Assembly: GCF_009877425.1 (NCBI RefSeq)
Contig: NZ_WXEY01000001.1
Span: 62,001 to 126,000 of the forward strand
Direction of reading: 5' to 3'
Origin: Heliomicrobium undosum
Lineage (GTDB): Bacteria; Bacillota; Desulfitobacteriia; Heliobacteriales; Heliobacteriaceae
DNA: 64,000 nt
Position 1 is the first letter of the stretch, and the number at the start of each line of letters is the position of its first letter. The notes under the pieces are model-generated. The model saw only the letters and a list, made by a program, of their open reading frames with translations. It searched no databases and was not told where the DNA came from. The position numbers and the translations under genes were made by a program. Below are positions 9,093-17,663 of the stretch, piece after piece.

Positions 9093-9344
9093 TCAGGCGT
9101 AGTGACGTCTCATCTTGATGTTGAAATCCATCAGAGGATCCGATTTGGTGGCTTTGTAGTTGCCTGTCGATTGGGCATGGGTGACTTCCGTACATTCGTA
9201 GGCATATTCCCCAGGCATGTTGTCAATTTTGATCAACAGGATTTTCGTATTGTCGTCGTCGGTGATGACATCAACGACGGTCCCCGGCTGAGCATTGTAG
9301 GTAATGACGCGATCTCCGGCTTGAAAGAACGGGGACGTGGGCAT
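9093..9344 (-). CDS. Small hypothetical protein with KOW-like beta segment
   Basis: 83 residues. The N-terminal FQAGDRVITYNAQPGTVVDV resembles the small beta-barrel folds of SH3/KOW proteins, followed by DDDNTKILLIKIDN; this is pattern recognition only. No signal peptide or membrane segment. The start is supported by AAGGAAGG ten bases upstream and the gene has its own terminator, so it is a stand-alone transcription unit. Confidence 0.65.
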   Translation of the reverse strand: MPTSPFFQAGDRVITYNAQPGTVVDVITDDDNTKILLIKIDNMPGEYAYECTEVTHAQSTGNYKATKSDPLMDFNIKMRRHYA

Positions 9345-9547
9345 GACTCGCGCACCTTCCTTCCAATTTTTAGAACAATAAGCTTTTCAAGGTAGAGGAT
9401 TCCTGTTTTCCTGAAAAAAAATACCACAAACCGGTGCCATTTTTCTACGAATTTCTTTTTTTCAGAATAGACGCGCAACTCTTTTCTGGTTGTAATCATA
9501 CCATAATCGTTTTGTGAGGGAAAGCACTTTTTGAACAACTTTGCAAA

Positions 9548-10084
9548 TCATTTAAAGAAAATTCTACAAAAGTAGACAGAAGCTAAAAAACTAGTCACAT
9601 CTGCCAACAGGCCGGTGTACAGGCTGTATTTGTACCGGCGCACACCGACGGCGCCAAAATAAATGGTCAAGACAAAGAAGGTCGTGTCAGTCGTCCCCTG
9701 CATGGTCGACGCCAATCGACCGATGAAGGAATCGGCGCCATAAGTCTGGATCAATTCGGTGGCGACGCCCAGGGCGCCGCTTCCCGAGAGGGGACGCATC
9801 ACCGCCAGGGGAAGGATTTCGCCGGGGATCCCCAGGAAGGATGTAACCGGATGCAACAGAGCCATCAGCATGTCCATGGCGCCGGTCTCGCGGAAGATGC
9901 CGATGGCCATCAGCATGGCCACCAGGTAGGGGATCAATTTGACGGCGATGGAAAAGCCCTCCTCGGCCCCAGCCACAAAGGCGTCATAGACCTTGATGCC
10001 GCGCAACGCTCCCGCCACGAGCACGACGGCAAAAAGCGCCGGAACGGTCCATTGGGACAAGGTGTCCAGGATCGCTGCGGGCAT
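9548..10084 (-). CDS. spmB: Spore maturation protein B
   Basis: 178 residues, the usual SpmB length, from ATG 10084, two bases after the spmA stop. Several membrane segments are visible, and MRPLSGSGALGVATELI and GTTDTTFFVLTIYFGAVG are characteristic of the nucleoside-recognition (Gate) domain. In Bacillus, SpmA and SpmB are needed for spore core dehydration and heat resistance. The open frame continues upstream only because it shadows spmA. Confidence 0.95.
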   Translation of the reverse strand: MPAAILDTLSQWTVPALFAVVLVAGALRGIKVYDAFVAGAEEGFSIAVKLIPYLVAMLMAIGIFRETGAMDMLMALLHPVTSFLGIPGEILPLAVMRPLSGSGALGVATELIQTYGADSFIGRLASTMQGTTDTTFFVLTIYFGAVGVRRYKYSLYTGLLADVTSFLASVYFCRIFFK

Positions 10085-10086
10085 AG

Positions 10087-10674
10087 TCAGCCCCCCCGTC
10101 GCCGATAATAGCTGCGCAACAACTGATCCGCCGTGACCGCCACCGTCATGCCGACCATCGTCGCTAAGATGGTTGGACCGACGATTTCCGTAGGATTCGC
10201 CGAGCCGGCAGCCACACGCACGCTGATGATCGTGGCCGGTATCAAGGTGATGCAGGAGGTGTTGAGCGCCAAAAAGGTGCACATCGCCTCCGACGCCTCG
10301 GGCCGGTTTCGATTCAACTCCTGCATGGCCTGCATGGCTTTCATGCCGAAGGGTGTGGCCGCGCTGCCGAGACCGAGCACGTTGGCGCTCAGGTTCATGA
10401 GGATGTGGCCGAGCGCCGGATGGTTCGGCGGAATCGACGGAAAGAGCCGGATCAAAAATGGCCGGGCGATCCGGGCCACCAGATCGATCAACCCGGCTTC
10501 CTGGGCGATGCGCATGATGCCCAGCCAGAGTGCCATGGCGCCGATCAGCCCCAGGGCGACCTCGACGGCCATCTCCGCCCCTTTTAAGGCCCCGTCGGTG
10601 ACTTTCTGCACATCACCCCGCGCGGCGGCGATCCCGATACCACCTAATAGAAAAAAGAGCCAGATGGCATTCAT
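10087..10674 (-). CDS. spmA: Spore maturation protein A
   Basis: 195 residues from ATG 10674. It is a multi-pass membrane protein with the Gate-domain segments ALWLGIMRIAQEAGL, NLSANVLGLGSAATPFGMKA and ALNTSCITLIPATII. It is the first gene of an spmA-spmB pair, as in Bacillus, but dacB is not adjacent. Divergent from the penicillin-binding protein gene; about 200 bp of AT-rich sequence separates them. Confidence 0.95.
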   Translation of the reverse strand: MNAIWLFFLLGGIGIAAARGDVQKVTDGALKGAEMAVEVALGLIGAMALWLGIMRIAQEAGLIDLVARIARPFLIRLFPSIPPNHPALGHILMNLSANVLGLGSAATPFGMKAMQAMQELNRNRPEASEAMCTFLALNTSCITLIPATIISVRVAAGSANPTEIVGPTILATMVGMTVAVTADQLLRSYYRRRGG

Positions 10675-10880
10675 CCCTATACCCCCTCGACGGTACAAAC
10701 TATGACCGGAAGGGACAGGCTAGAACCAGCGGCGGCGGTTGAAAGGGCTTTATGAGTTGGAGAATTAAAATGGATTTTGTTTTCTATTTATGTTAATATA
10801 TTACAGTAAATTTCCAAATCATAGAGGTCCTATGACGGTTTCGAAGGAAAGCGCGAAGACTGAAAGCGGGAGGTGTCCCT

Positions 10881-13313
10881 ATGGACCCGAGGTCCACGCC
10901 CGATCCGTCTTGGAGCGATGAAAACCCGCCCTCCGGAAGCCCCCCGCCCCGTCCTCTCCGTTCCTTAAGAAAACGGCTCCTTCAAGTGACCCTGGGCTTT
11001 TTCTTCCTTTTCTTCGTCAGCCTCTTCGGCCTTGTCTTCTACTATCTTCATGACCGGCCCGAACTGAACGCCTCCACCCTCGGTTCGCTGGCAGCCACTT
11101 CCTTCATTTATGATCGGGAAGGCGCCGTGATCACCGCCCTGCATGGCGAACAAAACCGGATCCCCATCACCTTGGACGGAATCCCGCCGACCATGAAAAA
11201 CGCCATCGTGGCCGCCGAGGATCTCCGCTTCTACGACCACCAAGGCGTCGACTTCCGGGCTATCGCGCGGGCGATGGTGACCAACTTTCAGGATGGGCGC
11301 TTCTCCCAGGGCGCGAGCACGATCACCCAGCAACTGGTCAAAAACACCTTTCTCAACACCGACAAGACGATCAAGCGGAAGGTGCAGGAGGCTTTTCTGG
11401 CCTTTCAAATCGAATCGCGCTTCAGCAAAGAGCAGATCTTGGAAATGTACCTCAACCGCATCTATTTTGGCAACGGCGCCTATGGGGTGCAGGCGGCGGC
11501 CCAGACCTACTTTGGCAAAAACGCCTCCGATTTGACCCTGACCGAAGCCGCCCTGCTGGCCTCCATGCCCCGGGCCCCCAGCTATTACTCGCCCATCACC
11601 AATCCGGAGGCGACCCTAGACCGGCGGAACACGATCCTCTCCATCATGGCCAGAAACGGCTTCGCCAGCGAATCAGAGATAGAGCAGGCCAAAAAAGCGC
11701 CCCTCCCCCAGCAACTGCACGGCTTTACCCAAAACCGCCAGTTCGCCGCCTTCATTGACCACGTCGTTTCTGAGCTTTGCGCCCGCCACGGCTATACGGA
11801 GGATCAGGTCTTTCGCGGCGGTTTGAAGATTTATACATCGCTTCATCCGGCAGTCCAGCGGCGCGTCGAAGAGGTGATCAATGATGACTCCCTCTATCCG
11901 CCAGGACCTGCCGATCAACCGGTTCAGGCCGCCATGGTCGTCGTCGATCACAAGAACGGCGACATCCTCGCCGTCGGCGGAGGCCGCGGCTATGACGGCC
12001 GCCGGAGTTTCAACCGGGCGACTCAACTGCGCCGCCAGCCGGGGTCTGCCATCAAGCCGATCATGGTCTTCGCCCCCGCTATGGAAAACGGCCTCATCCC
12101 GGAGGATATCGTCTATGACGGGCCGATGGACTTTAACGGCTACGCGCCGACCAACTATGACGGCAAGTTCCGGGGCGCCATCACGATCCGTGAGGCGCTG
12201 GCCTACTCGGTCAACATCCCGGCCGTATACCTGTTGAAAACGGTAGGTGCCAATCAAGGCGTGGAAATCTCCAAGCGGGTCGGCCTCCCCCTCACTGAAA
12301 ATGACCGTTACCTTTCTCTCGCCCTCGGCGGGATGACCCAAGGGGTGGCGCCCCTGCATATGGCAGGCGCCTATTCAGCCTTGGCCAACGGCGGCGTTTA
12401 TGTGGAGCCCCACGCCGTGGTGCGCGTCGTTGACGCCTTGGGAAATGAAAAGCTGATTGAGCCGAAGCAGGAAGAAGTGCTGTCGCCCGTTGCCGCCTAC
12501 CGGGTGACAGACATGCTGATCACCGCCGTCCAGTCCGGCACCGGTTACCGGGCGCAGATGCGCCGCCCTGTTGCCGGTAAAACGGGGACGACGGAACTGC
12601 CGCCCCTGCCGGAGTTTAAGAACGTCAAGGGCAACAAGGACGCCTGGTTTGTCGGTTATACCCCGGAGGTGACCTGCGCCGTCTGGATGGGCTATGACCG
12701 CACCGACGGACAGCATTACCTGAAGCAGGTCTACGGCGGGTCTTACCCGGCACAGATGTTCCGGGAAGTGCTGAACACGTCCCTTCACGATTATCCTGTA
12801 GAAGCGTTTGCCAGGCCGGAGGGGTATCAGGCGCACCGGAGTGCCCGTTATGTGGGTCCGAAGGATGTAGACCCGTGGGTTCGCCCTGGTGAAAATGAAG
12901 GAGAGATCGCGGAAAACGGCACCGGGGGCGCGCCATCTCCGATTCCTTCGGTTGACGGGTCGATGCCGCCGGGCCAAGCCTCACAGAGGCCTGATGCATC
13001 GGCGCGGTGGTTCACACCGCCGGGGTTGCCGCAGTCGCCGCAGTCGCCCGCTCCGTCTTCGGGAGAAACCGCTGATTCCCCACATTCCGACACTCCACCG
13101 CCATCGCCTGCCTCCCCGTCGTCACAAACTTCGGGAACGCCGACGCCACAGAGTCCCGTACCCGGAACATCTCCGCTAGGAGGGCCGGCATCATCTGAAT
13201 CCGCGAAGCGCCCTCCACTGGGGCACACCGTCAAAGAACCACCGGCGTCAAGGCCGGCGCCCCAGGAGCGCCACATCGATCCGCCAGAGGAACATTGGGT
13301 CCTCTTTGAATAG
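10881..13313 (+). CDS. Class A penicillin-binding protein (transglycosylase/transpeptidase)
   Basis: 810 residues. A short cytoplasmic N-terminus and one membrane anchor (about 36-58) precede a GT51 domain with EDLRFYDHQGVD and GASTITQQLVKNTFL, which polymerises lipid II. The transpeptidase domain has the serine in PGSAIKP, SVN in YSVNIPAVY and KTGTTE. The last 150 residues are a Pro/Ser/Thr-rich, disordered extracytoplasmic tail. It matches the PBP1A/PonA family. It is a single-gene unit with a ribosome site GGGAGGTG before the ATG and a terminator after it. Confidence 0.96.
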   Translation: MDPRSTPDPSWSDENPPSGSPPPRPLRSLRKRLLQVTLGFFFLFFVSLFGLVFYYLHDRPELNASTLGSLAATSFIYDREGAVITALHGEQNRIPITLDGIPPTMKNAIVAAEDLRFYDHQGVDFRAIARAMVTNFQDGRFSQGASTITQQLVKNTFLNTDKTIKRKVQEAFLAFQIESRFSKEQILEMYLNRIYFGNGAYGVQAAAQTYFGKNASDLTLTEAALLASMPRAPSYYSPITNPEATLDRRNTILSIMARNGFASESEIEQAKKAPLPQQLHGFTQNRQFAAFIDHVVSELCARHGYTEDQVFRGGLKIYTSLHPAVQRRVEEVINDDSLYPPGPADQPVQAAMVVVDHKNGDILAVGGGRGYDGRRSFNRATQLRRQPGSAIKPIMVFAPAMENGLIPEDIVYDGPMDFNGYAPTNYDGKFRGAITIREALAYSVNIPAVYLLKTVGANQGVEISKRVGLPLTENDRYLSLALGGMTQGVAPLHMAGAYSALANGGVYVEPHAVVRVVDALGNEKLIEPKQEEVLSPVAAYRVTDMLITAVQSGTGYRAQMRRPVAGKTGTTELPPLPEFKNVKGNKDAWFVGYTPEVTCAVWMGYDRTDGQHYLKQVYGGSYPAQMFREVLNTSLHDYPVEAFARPEGYQAHRSARYVGPKDVDPWVRPGENEGEIAENGTGGAPSPIPSVDGSMPPGQASQRPDASARWFTPPGLPQSPQSPAPSSGETADSPHSDTPPPSPASPSSQTSGTPTPQSPVPGTSPLGGPASSESAKRPPLGHTVKEPPASRPAPQERHIDPPEEHWVLFE

Positions 13314-13328
13314 GCACTGGCACAAAAA

Positions 13329-13369
13329 AGCGGCTGACCCGATCATTCGGGTAGCCGCTCTTTTGTGCG
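13329..13369. terminator. Strong terminator after the penicillin-binding protein gene
   Basis: Stem AGCGGCT-ACCCGA paired with TCGGGT-AGCCGCT, then CTTTT on the plus strand and AAAAAA on the other side, so it may also stop gerW transcripts on the minus strand. Confidence 0.85.
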
Positions 13370-13385
13370 ATTCCTTCCACTCTGT

Positions 13386-13425
13386 GAACTCGGAGCCACC
13401 GGCGGCAAACCAGCAGGCGACGCGC
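13386..13425. repeat. Diverged 40-bp duplicate of an internal gerW segment
   Basis: This stretch just outside the gerW stop matches gerW positions 13706-13745 at 36 of 40 bases in the same orientation. The internal copy encodes part of RVACGFAVGGSEF. It looks like a remnant of a partial tandem duplication. Confidence 0.7.
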
Positions 13426-13429
13426 CTAG

Positions 13430-13870
13430 TCAGTGGGCCTTTTCCTCGGCCTCATCACAGACGGTGATCGGCACTTCTTTTTCTTCGTCTTTATCGCTCA
13501 CAATGTCCCGGATGCGGTCCAACACCTGAGGGGCGAGGTCGATCAACCGGTCCATCACCGCATTGCCGTCAACAGGCAACAGGCGAACGGTTCCATTATG
13601 GACGACCAGAAAACCGACCGGTTGCACCGAGACGCCGGCGCCGCTGCCGCCGCCGAAGGGAAGCACCGCCTCCGCGTCAGGAATTTCCGGTCCCTTCGGC
13701 TCAGCGAACTCGGAGCCGCCGACGGCAAAACCGCAGGCGACGCGCGATACGGGGATGATCAGGCTGCCGTCCGGCGCTTCTACGGCGTCTCCAACGACGG
13801 TGTTTACATCGACCATTTCCTTGATGCTCTGCATGGCGGTTCTCATCAATGCTTCAATGGGGTGGTTCAC
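13430..13870 (-). CDS. ytfJ: Sporulation protein GerW/YtfJ family
   Basis: 146 residues. The segment MQSIKEMVDVNTVVGDAVEAPDG followed by IIPVSRVACGFAVGGSEF and FGGGSGAGVSVQPVGFLVV is the conserved core of the family. YtfJ/GerW in Bacillus is a forespore protein that affects germination. The C-terminus is acidic and rich in Lys/Glu. It follows a DUF2953 gene, as ytfJ follows ytfI in Bacillus, with 246 bp of AT-rich sequence in between. Confidence 0.93.
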   Translation of the reverse strand: MNHPIEALMRTAMQSIKEMVDVNTVVGDAVEAPDGSLIIPVSRVACGFAVGGSEFAEPKGPEIPDAEAVLPFGGGSGAGVSVQPVGFLVVHNGTVRLLPVDGNAVMDRLIDLAPQVLDRIRDIVSDKDEEKEVPITVCDEAEEKAH

Positions 13871-14116
13871 TATGTTTCATCCCCCTATTTCATTGCTAGG
13901 GCTATTATGGCTATTCCAAGTTACGGTTATACGCTCTTTTATTTAATCTGTTTTTCTTGACTTTTTCTCAATTCGTTACAGTCGAACAACAAAAAATTAC
14001 AGTACGACGCTAAATAAATATACAAAATACTTTCTCCCAAAATCTAGTCTCAACTTTTTTTCGAATCACCTCAGTTATTAATTATCCTTTTTCAGAGACA
14101 GCATCGGAGATATTTC

Positions 14117-14956
14117 TTATTTACTCCCTTTCTTCTTTGCATTTTCTCTGATTTTCAACTTTCTCTCTCTTCTATTTAGGCGATTGGCAACCGGTTGAGA
14201 AACTCGAACACTGATGGGGCTGTATTGACGTTGATCCTCCCTCTGCCGATCCTCACGATTGACAGCAGGCGCCTCTGCTGGGGAGGGCTTCCTTTTTTTC
14301 GTTCCTGCTTTGGAAAAAACTTTCGGCATGTTCCCTGGAAAGTAACCGGCATTCCATAAGCCGACGACGATGATGTGACCGGGCCGGATGGTGAACGTGC
14401 AATCGAAATGGACGTCCAACCTTTTGCTTCCGTAAAGGGGAACAACCTTTACCTTCGGCCGGCCGTCCACGTTGTCGGCAAACCGCTCCAGCCATGCCGC
14501 CAGCATGTATTTTATGGACCACAGGCCGCTCGCCAGGAGGGCCGTGTCCAAAGCGTCCCCTCCGCCGATGCGTGTCTCCCACCGTAAATGGCGAAGCCTA
14601 AAGTTGCGTTTTTCTAGGCGAACAATCTGAAGAACCCGTTTCAATCGCGGCCAAGCGGACGTAAAAATACCCAGGAATTGATCGACTCGTTTCTCTTGTT
14701 TGTGAGCGTTGCGTTGATGCAGCTTTTTCACGCGGAACAGAATGGTTGGCGGCGTCTTCTTTGATTTCAAGCCCGCCATCGGCAGAGTAATCAAATTCAG
14801 GGGAATTCCAAACAAGATCCATTTGACGACAAAGTCATCGTCTTCGCCGTTCCTGCGGTAACGGATCTGCATGGTAAAGGGCAGATATGCAATAAGGACC
14901 CCCATGAGAACGACAAAAGCGCCGCCCATGAGGGTCCAAAACAACAGCTTGGTCAT
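14117..14956 (-). CDS. DUF2953 membrane-anchored protein, YtfI-like
   Basis: 279 residues from ATG 14956. One N-terminal membrane segment (about 5-25) is followed by a soluble domain with LRWETRIGGGDALDTALLASGLWSIKYML, the DUF2953 signature. The Lys/Arg-rich C-terminal tail is cytoplasmic or disordered. Biochemical role is unknown; the family is confined to spore formers and is linked by position to ytfJ. Confidence 0.85.
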   Translation of the reverse strand: MTKLLFWTLMGGAFVVLMGVLIAYLPFTMQIRYRRNGEDDDFVVKWILFGIPLNLITLPMAGLKSKKTPPTILFRVKKLHQRNAHKQEKRVDQFLGIFTSAWPRLKRVLQIVRLEKRNFRLRHLRWETRIGGGDALDTALLASGLWSIKYMLAAWLERFADNVDGRPKVKVVPLYGSKRLDVHFDCTFTIRPGHIIVVGLWNAGYFPGNMPKVFSKAGTKKRKPSPAEAPAVNREDRQREDQRQYSPISVRVSQPVANRLNRRERKLKIRENAKKKGSK

Positions 14957-15039
14957 GGAGCCGCCACCCTCCCATTCGGAAGAATAGCATCCCACCAAGC
15001 TCACTAGAATATTCCATTCTCTGGTGAAATTAACTTATC

Positions 15040-15675
15040 CTACCCCTGAATCCGTTTGCCGACGATACCGACGGCCTGCGCGCGCAGGCGCTCGGCCTCG
15101 GCGATCAGCCGGTCCCGCCGCCCTTTGGCCTTGTCCACATACGCAGCGTCGTCGATGGCGGGGAGGTTGATGTCGACGCTGAGCAGCGCCCCCTTCAGGG
15201 AGGCTTCGGCCAGGTAGGCGCCGACACCCACATCGGAGATGGCCGTCTTGTTGCCGATGGCCGCCAACGCCACAGCCGCCTCTAAAGCCTCGATACAGGC
15301 GTCGCCGATGGCCAGGGGCGCCTCGGTGGCCTGGATCGCCGCTGCCTGACGCGCCTTGGCCCGGGCGGCTTTTTGTTCCTCCGTGTCTTTGGGCAGTTTG
15401 TAGACGGCCATGAAGGCCTCGAAGGCATCCATGTCGGCCTGGACGAGCGCTTCCAACCGTGCGGTGATCCCTTCCAGCCGCCGCAGTTGCTCCCGCGCCT
15501 GGGGTTCCACATCCCGGTATTTTTCCTTCCCTACGGTCAGGTTGGCCACCATGGCCGCCATGGCCGCGCCAAAGGCGCCGGTGATGGCCGAGACAGAACC
15601 GCCGCCCGGTGTGGGCGCTGCCGACGCAGCCTCGGCAATGACCTCCCGCAGCGGCCGCTCAAAGATGTCACTCAT
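15040..15675 (-). CDS. fchA: Methenyltetrahydrofolate cyclohydrolase (FTCD cyclodeaminase family)
   Basis: 211 residues, the size of stand-alone FchA proteins. The glycine-rich N-terminal APTPGGGSVSAITGAFGAAMAAMVANLTVGK is the family signature. It cyclises or hydrolyses methenyl/formimino-tetrahydrofolate. The gene overlaps folD by eight bases, so the two form an operon for one-carbon flow through tetrahydrofolate. Confidence 0.93.
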   Translation of the reverse strand: MSDIFERPLREVIAEAASAAPTPGGGSVSAITGAFGAAMAAMVANLTVGKEKYRDVEPQAREQLRRLEGITARLEALVQADMDAFEAFMAVYKLPKDTEEQKAARAKARQAAAIQATEAPLAIGDACIEALEAAVALAAIGNKTAISDVGVGAYLAEASLKGALLSVDINLPAIDDAAYVDKAKGRRDRLIAEAERLRAQAVGIVGKRIQG

Positions 15676-16531
15676 GGGCCATTCCCCCTTGCAGTTTCAA
15701 CCCGAGCAGGACGTTGCGGAAAAGCAGCGCCGTGGTGCAGGCGCCGACGCCGCCGGGCACCGGCGAGATCAGAGACGCCTTTTCCGCCGCTTCTGCCGTC
15801 TTCACATCACCGACAATGTTCCCGTCCTCGCCCTCGTTGATCCCGGCGTCGATGACGACCGCGCCGGGCGCGATCATCTCCCCGGTGACCAGGCCGGCTT
15901 TGCCGGCAGCGGCGATGACGATCTCGGCGCGGCGCGCCTCAGCGGCCAGGTCTTTTGTGCGAGTGTGGCAGACGGTGACGGTGGCGTTGCGGCGAAGGAG
16001 CAGGAAAAAGAGCGGTTTGCCGACCGTCTCGCCTCGGCCGATGATGACAACGCGCTTGCCGGCCAATTCAATGCCGGAACGCTCCAACAGTTCGACGCAA
16101 CTCATCGGCGTCGCCGGCACGAGTCCGGGCTGCCCAGACATAAGATAGCCCCGGTTGAGGGGGTGGACGCCGTCCACATCCTTGAGGGGGTGGATGGCCT
16201 CCATCACCTTCTCTTTGGCGATCTGCTTGGGCAGGGGAAGTTCGACCATGATTCCGTGAACGGCGGCGTCGGCGTTCAGCCTTTCAATCAAGGCCAAGAG
16301 ATCAGCCTCGGCCGTGTCGCCGGGCAGTGTGAACAGTTCAAAGGCGATGCCCAGGTTGGCCGCCGCTTTTTCTTTGGAGCGGGCGTAGACCACTGACGCC
16401 GGATCGTCTCCGGCCAGGATGACGGCCAGTTTGGGCGCGATCCCCTGTTCACGGAGGCCGGCGACCTCTGCTTTGATTTCCGCCCGCAGTTGGGCGGCGA
16501 TGGCCTTGCCGTCGATGTATTGGGCCGTCAT
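15668..16531 (-). CDS. folD: Methylenetetrahydrofolate dehydrogenase/cyclohydrolase
   Basis: 287 residues from ATG 16531, with GGAGGTG seven bases upstream. The catalytic region SVVYARSKEKAAANLGI contains the Tyr-x3-Lys pair; VELPLPKQI and the NADP-binding VIIGRGETVGKPL and KAGLVTGEMIAPGAVVIDAGIN also match FolD. It interconverts methylene- and formyl-tetrahydrofolate. Position 'YARSKE' shows Ala where many members have Val or Thr, which is within family variation. Confidence 0.96.
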   Translation of the reverse strand: MTAQYIDGKAIAAQLRAEIKAEVAGLREQGIAPKLAVILAGDDPASVVYARSKEKAAANLGIAFELFTLPGDTAEADLLALIERLNADAAVHGIMVELPLPKQIAKEKVMEAIHPLKDVDGVHPLNRGYLMSGQPGLVPATPMSCVELLERSGIELAGKRVVIIGRGETVGKPLFFLLLRRNATVTVCHTRTKDLAAEARRAEIVIAAAGKAGLVTGEMIAPGAVVIDAGINEGEDGNIVGDVKTAEAAEKASLISPVPGGVGACTTALLFRNVLLGLKLQGGMAHE

Positions 16532-16622
16532 TGGCGCCCACCTCCCTCTTAAGTACCGCAAGTCGTCCGTGACGTTGCGGTGCTTTACTTTGTAGTTCCT
16601 AGCAATCATTCGCGAATATTCG

Positions 16623-16792
16623 GGGGTGGATGGGCCTGCTCGCTAAGGGCTGCGCGGCGGGCTCGCTTGGCTGCTTCGCTGGGCGCCAAACCTCTGGGCT
16701 TTTCTGCATGTAAACCATGGCGCCCTTACCGCTCAGCAGCCTGTGCTCGCTCTCGCCGCTCCGCCCAAACCGCTCGCAGGCCCATCCACCCC
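16623..16792 (-). repeat. 170-nt dispersed structured element, copy 1
   Basis: The ends form a perfect 17-bp inverted repeat (16623-16639 with 16776-16792). Read on the minus strand it aligns over its full length with 60399-60568 on the plus strand. Conserved blocks are 16754-16775 (identical in both copies), 16700-16711 (CATGCAGAAAA loop) and 16639-16652. The apical stem GGGCGCCA/TGGCGCCC encloses the conserved loop. Where the two copies differ within stems, both partners change. It lies between folD and the hydrolase gene, whose TAG stop touches its edge. No protein-coding role is supported. Confidence 0.85.
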
Positions 16793-17658
16793 TACTTTTC
16801 CCGGGATTTCTTCTGCGCCAGTCGCTTCATCAGAAACTCCTCGACAGTCCGGTTGAAGACTTCCGGTTCCACTAGCATGGGCCAGTGGTTGCCGGCGATG
16901 CGACGGACCTCTAGGTTCTTGAGGTAGGTTATGTAGGGTTTCATCTGAAAATCAGCGCGGTTGACGCCTTTTTCAGGCTGCACGAACAGGGTGGGCACAT
17001 TAATCGGCTCGATCAGGCCGGCGACGCGCATCACATCGTCGAAGATCTGGTTGCGCGCCGGCACGACAAATTTGCTGCCCCAGCGGCCATCTGGTTTTTG
17101 CTCCAGCCCTTCCCGAAAGACCCTTTGCTGGTGATCGCTCCACCCCTGGTACTGGCGAAGGCTTTTGGCCAGGGTTTCCGCTTCGGCGTAACTTCCGAAG
17201 GGTCCCATTCCTTTCAAGCTGTCAAGGACCCGGAAGAGGATGGGAAAGGAGAGCTTCATCACCGCCGGCATCTTGACGATGAAGATCGGGTCGACGAGGA
17301 TCATGCTCCGAAAGCGCGCTTTGTGATCGCGCGCCCAGATGGGCGCCAACTTGCCCGTCCAGGAGTGTCCCAGGATGTGGGCGTCTGGCCAACCCAAGTG
17401 ATCCATCAGGTTTTCCATGTCGGCAATGACTTCACGAAAGGTATATCCGCTGCCGGGCTTGTCGCTCTCGCCGTGGCCGCGCATGTCGGGCGCTATGATG
17501 TGGAAACGGTCGGCAAGCCGTTCCGCCAGCGGCGTCCAGATCAGGGCGTGGTCGCCCAGACCGTGCAGCAGCAGGAGCGGTTCGGTCCCCTTTCCCTTCC
17601 ATTCCAGGTAGGAGAGGTGAATCCCAGGCAGCGTCACTTCTCGGCGTTCAGGCTGCAT
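16792..17658 (-). CDS. Alpha/beta hydrolase
   Basis: 288 residues from ATG 17658 (GGAGGG nine bases upstream, overlapping the scpB stop). Fold marks are LLLLHGLGDHALIW (oxyanion region), APDMRGHGESDKP and the nucleophile elbow LGHSWTGKL; the late His in AGNHWPMLV completes a triad. No signal peptide. The substrate cannot be told from the sequence. The frame extends upstream as a shadow of scpB. It is five bases behind scpB and probably co-transcribed. Confidence 0.9.
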   Translation of the reverse strand: MQPERREVTLPGIHLSYLEWKGKGTEPLLLLHGLGDHALIWTPLAERLADRFHIIAPDMRGHGESDKPGSGYTFREVIADMENLMDHLGWPDAHILGHSWTGKLAPIWARDHKARFRSMILVDPIFIVKMPAVMKLSFPILFRVLDSLKGMGPFGSYAEAETLAKSLRQYQGWSDHQQRVFREGLEQKPDGRWGSKFVVPARNQIFDDVMRVAGLIEPINVPTLFVQPEKGVNRADFQMKPYITYLKNLEVRRIAGNHWPMLVEPEVFNRTVEEFLMKRLAQKKSREK

Positions 17659-17663
17659 CGGCG

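Noticed and set aside
13433-13960. Plus-strand ORFs opposite gerW and many similar long ORFs on the strand opposite real genes
   Set aside because: They mirror genes with clear family motifs, lack ribosome sites and show His/Arg-rich, domain-free products typical of shadow frames in GC-rich DNA.
16580-16927. Plus-strand ORF of 115 codons across the 170-nt element
   Set aside because: Its peptide resembles one at 60354-60566 only because the DNA element is repeated; the frame has no ribosome site and runs into the hydrolase gene in antisense.
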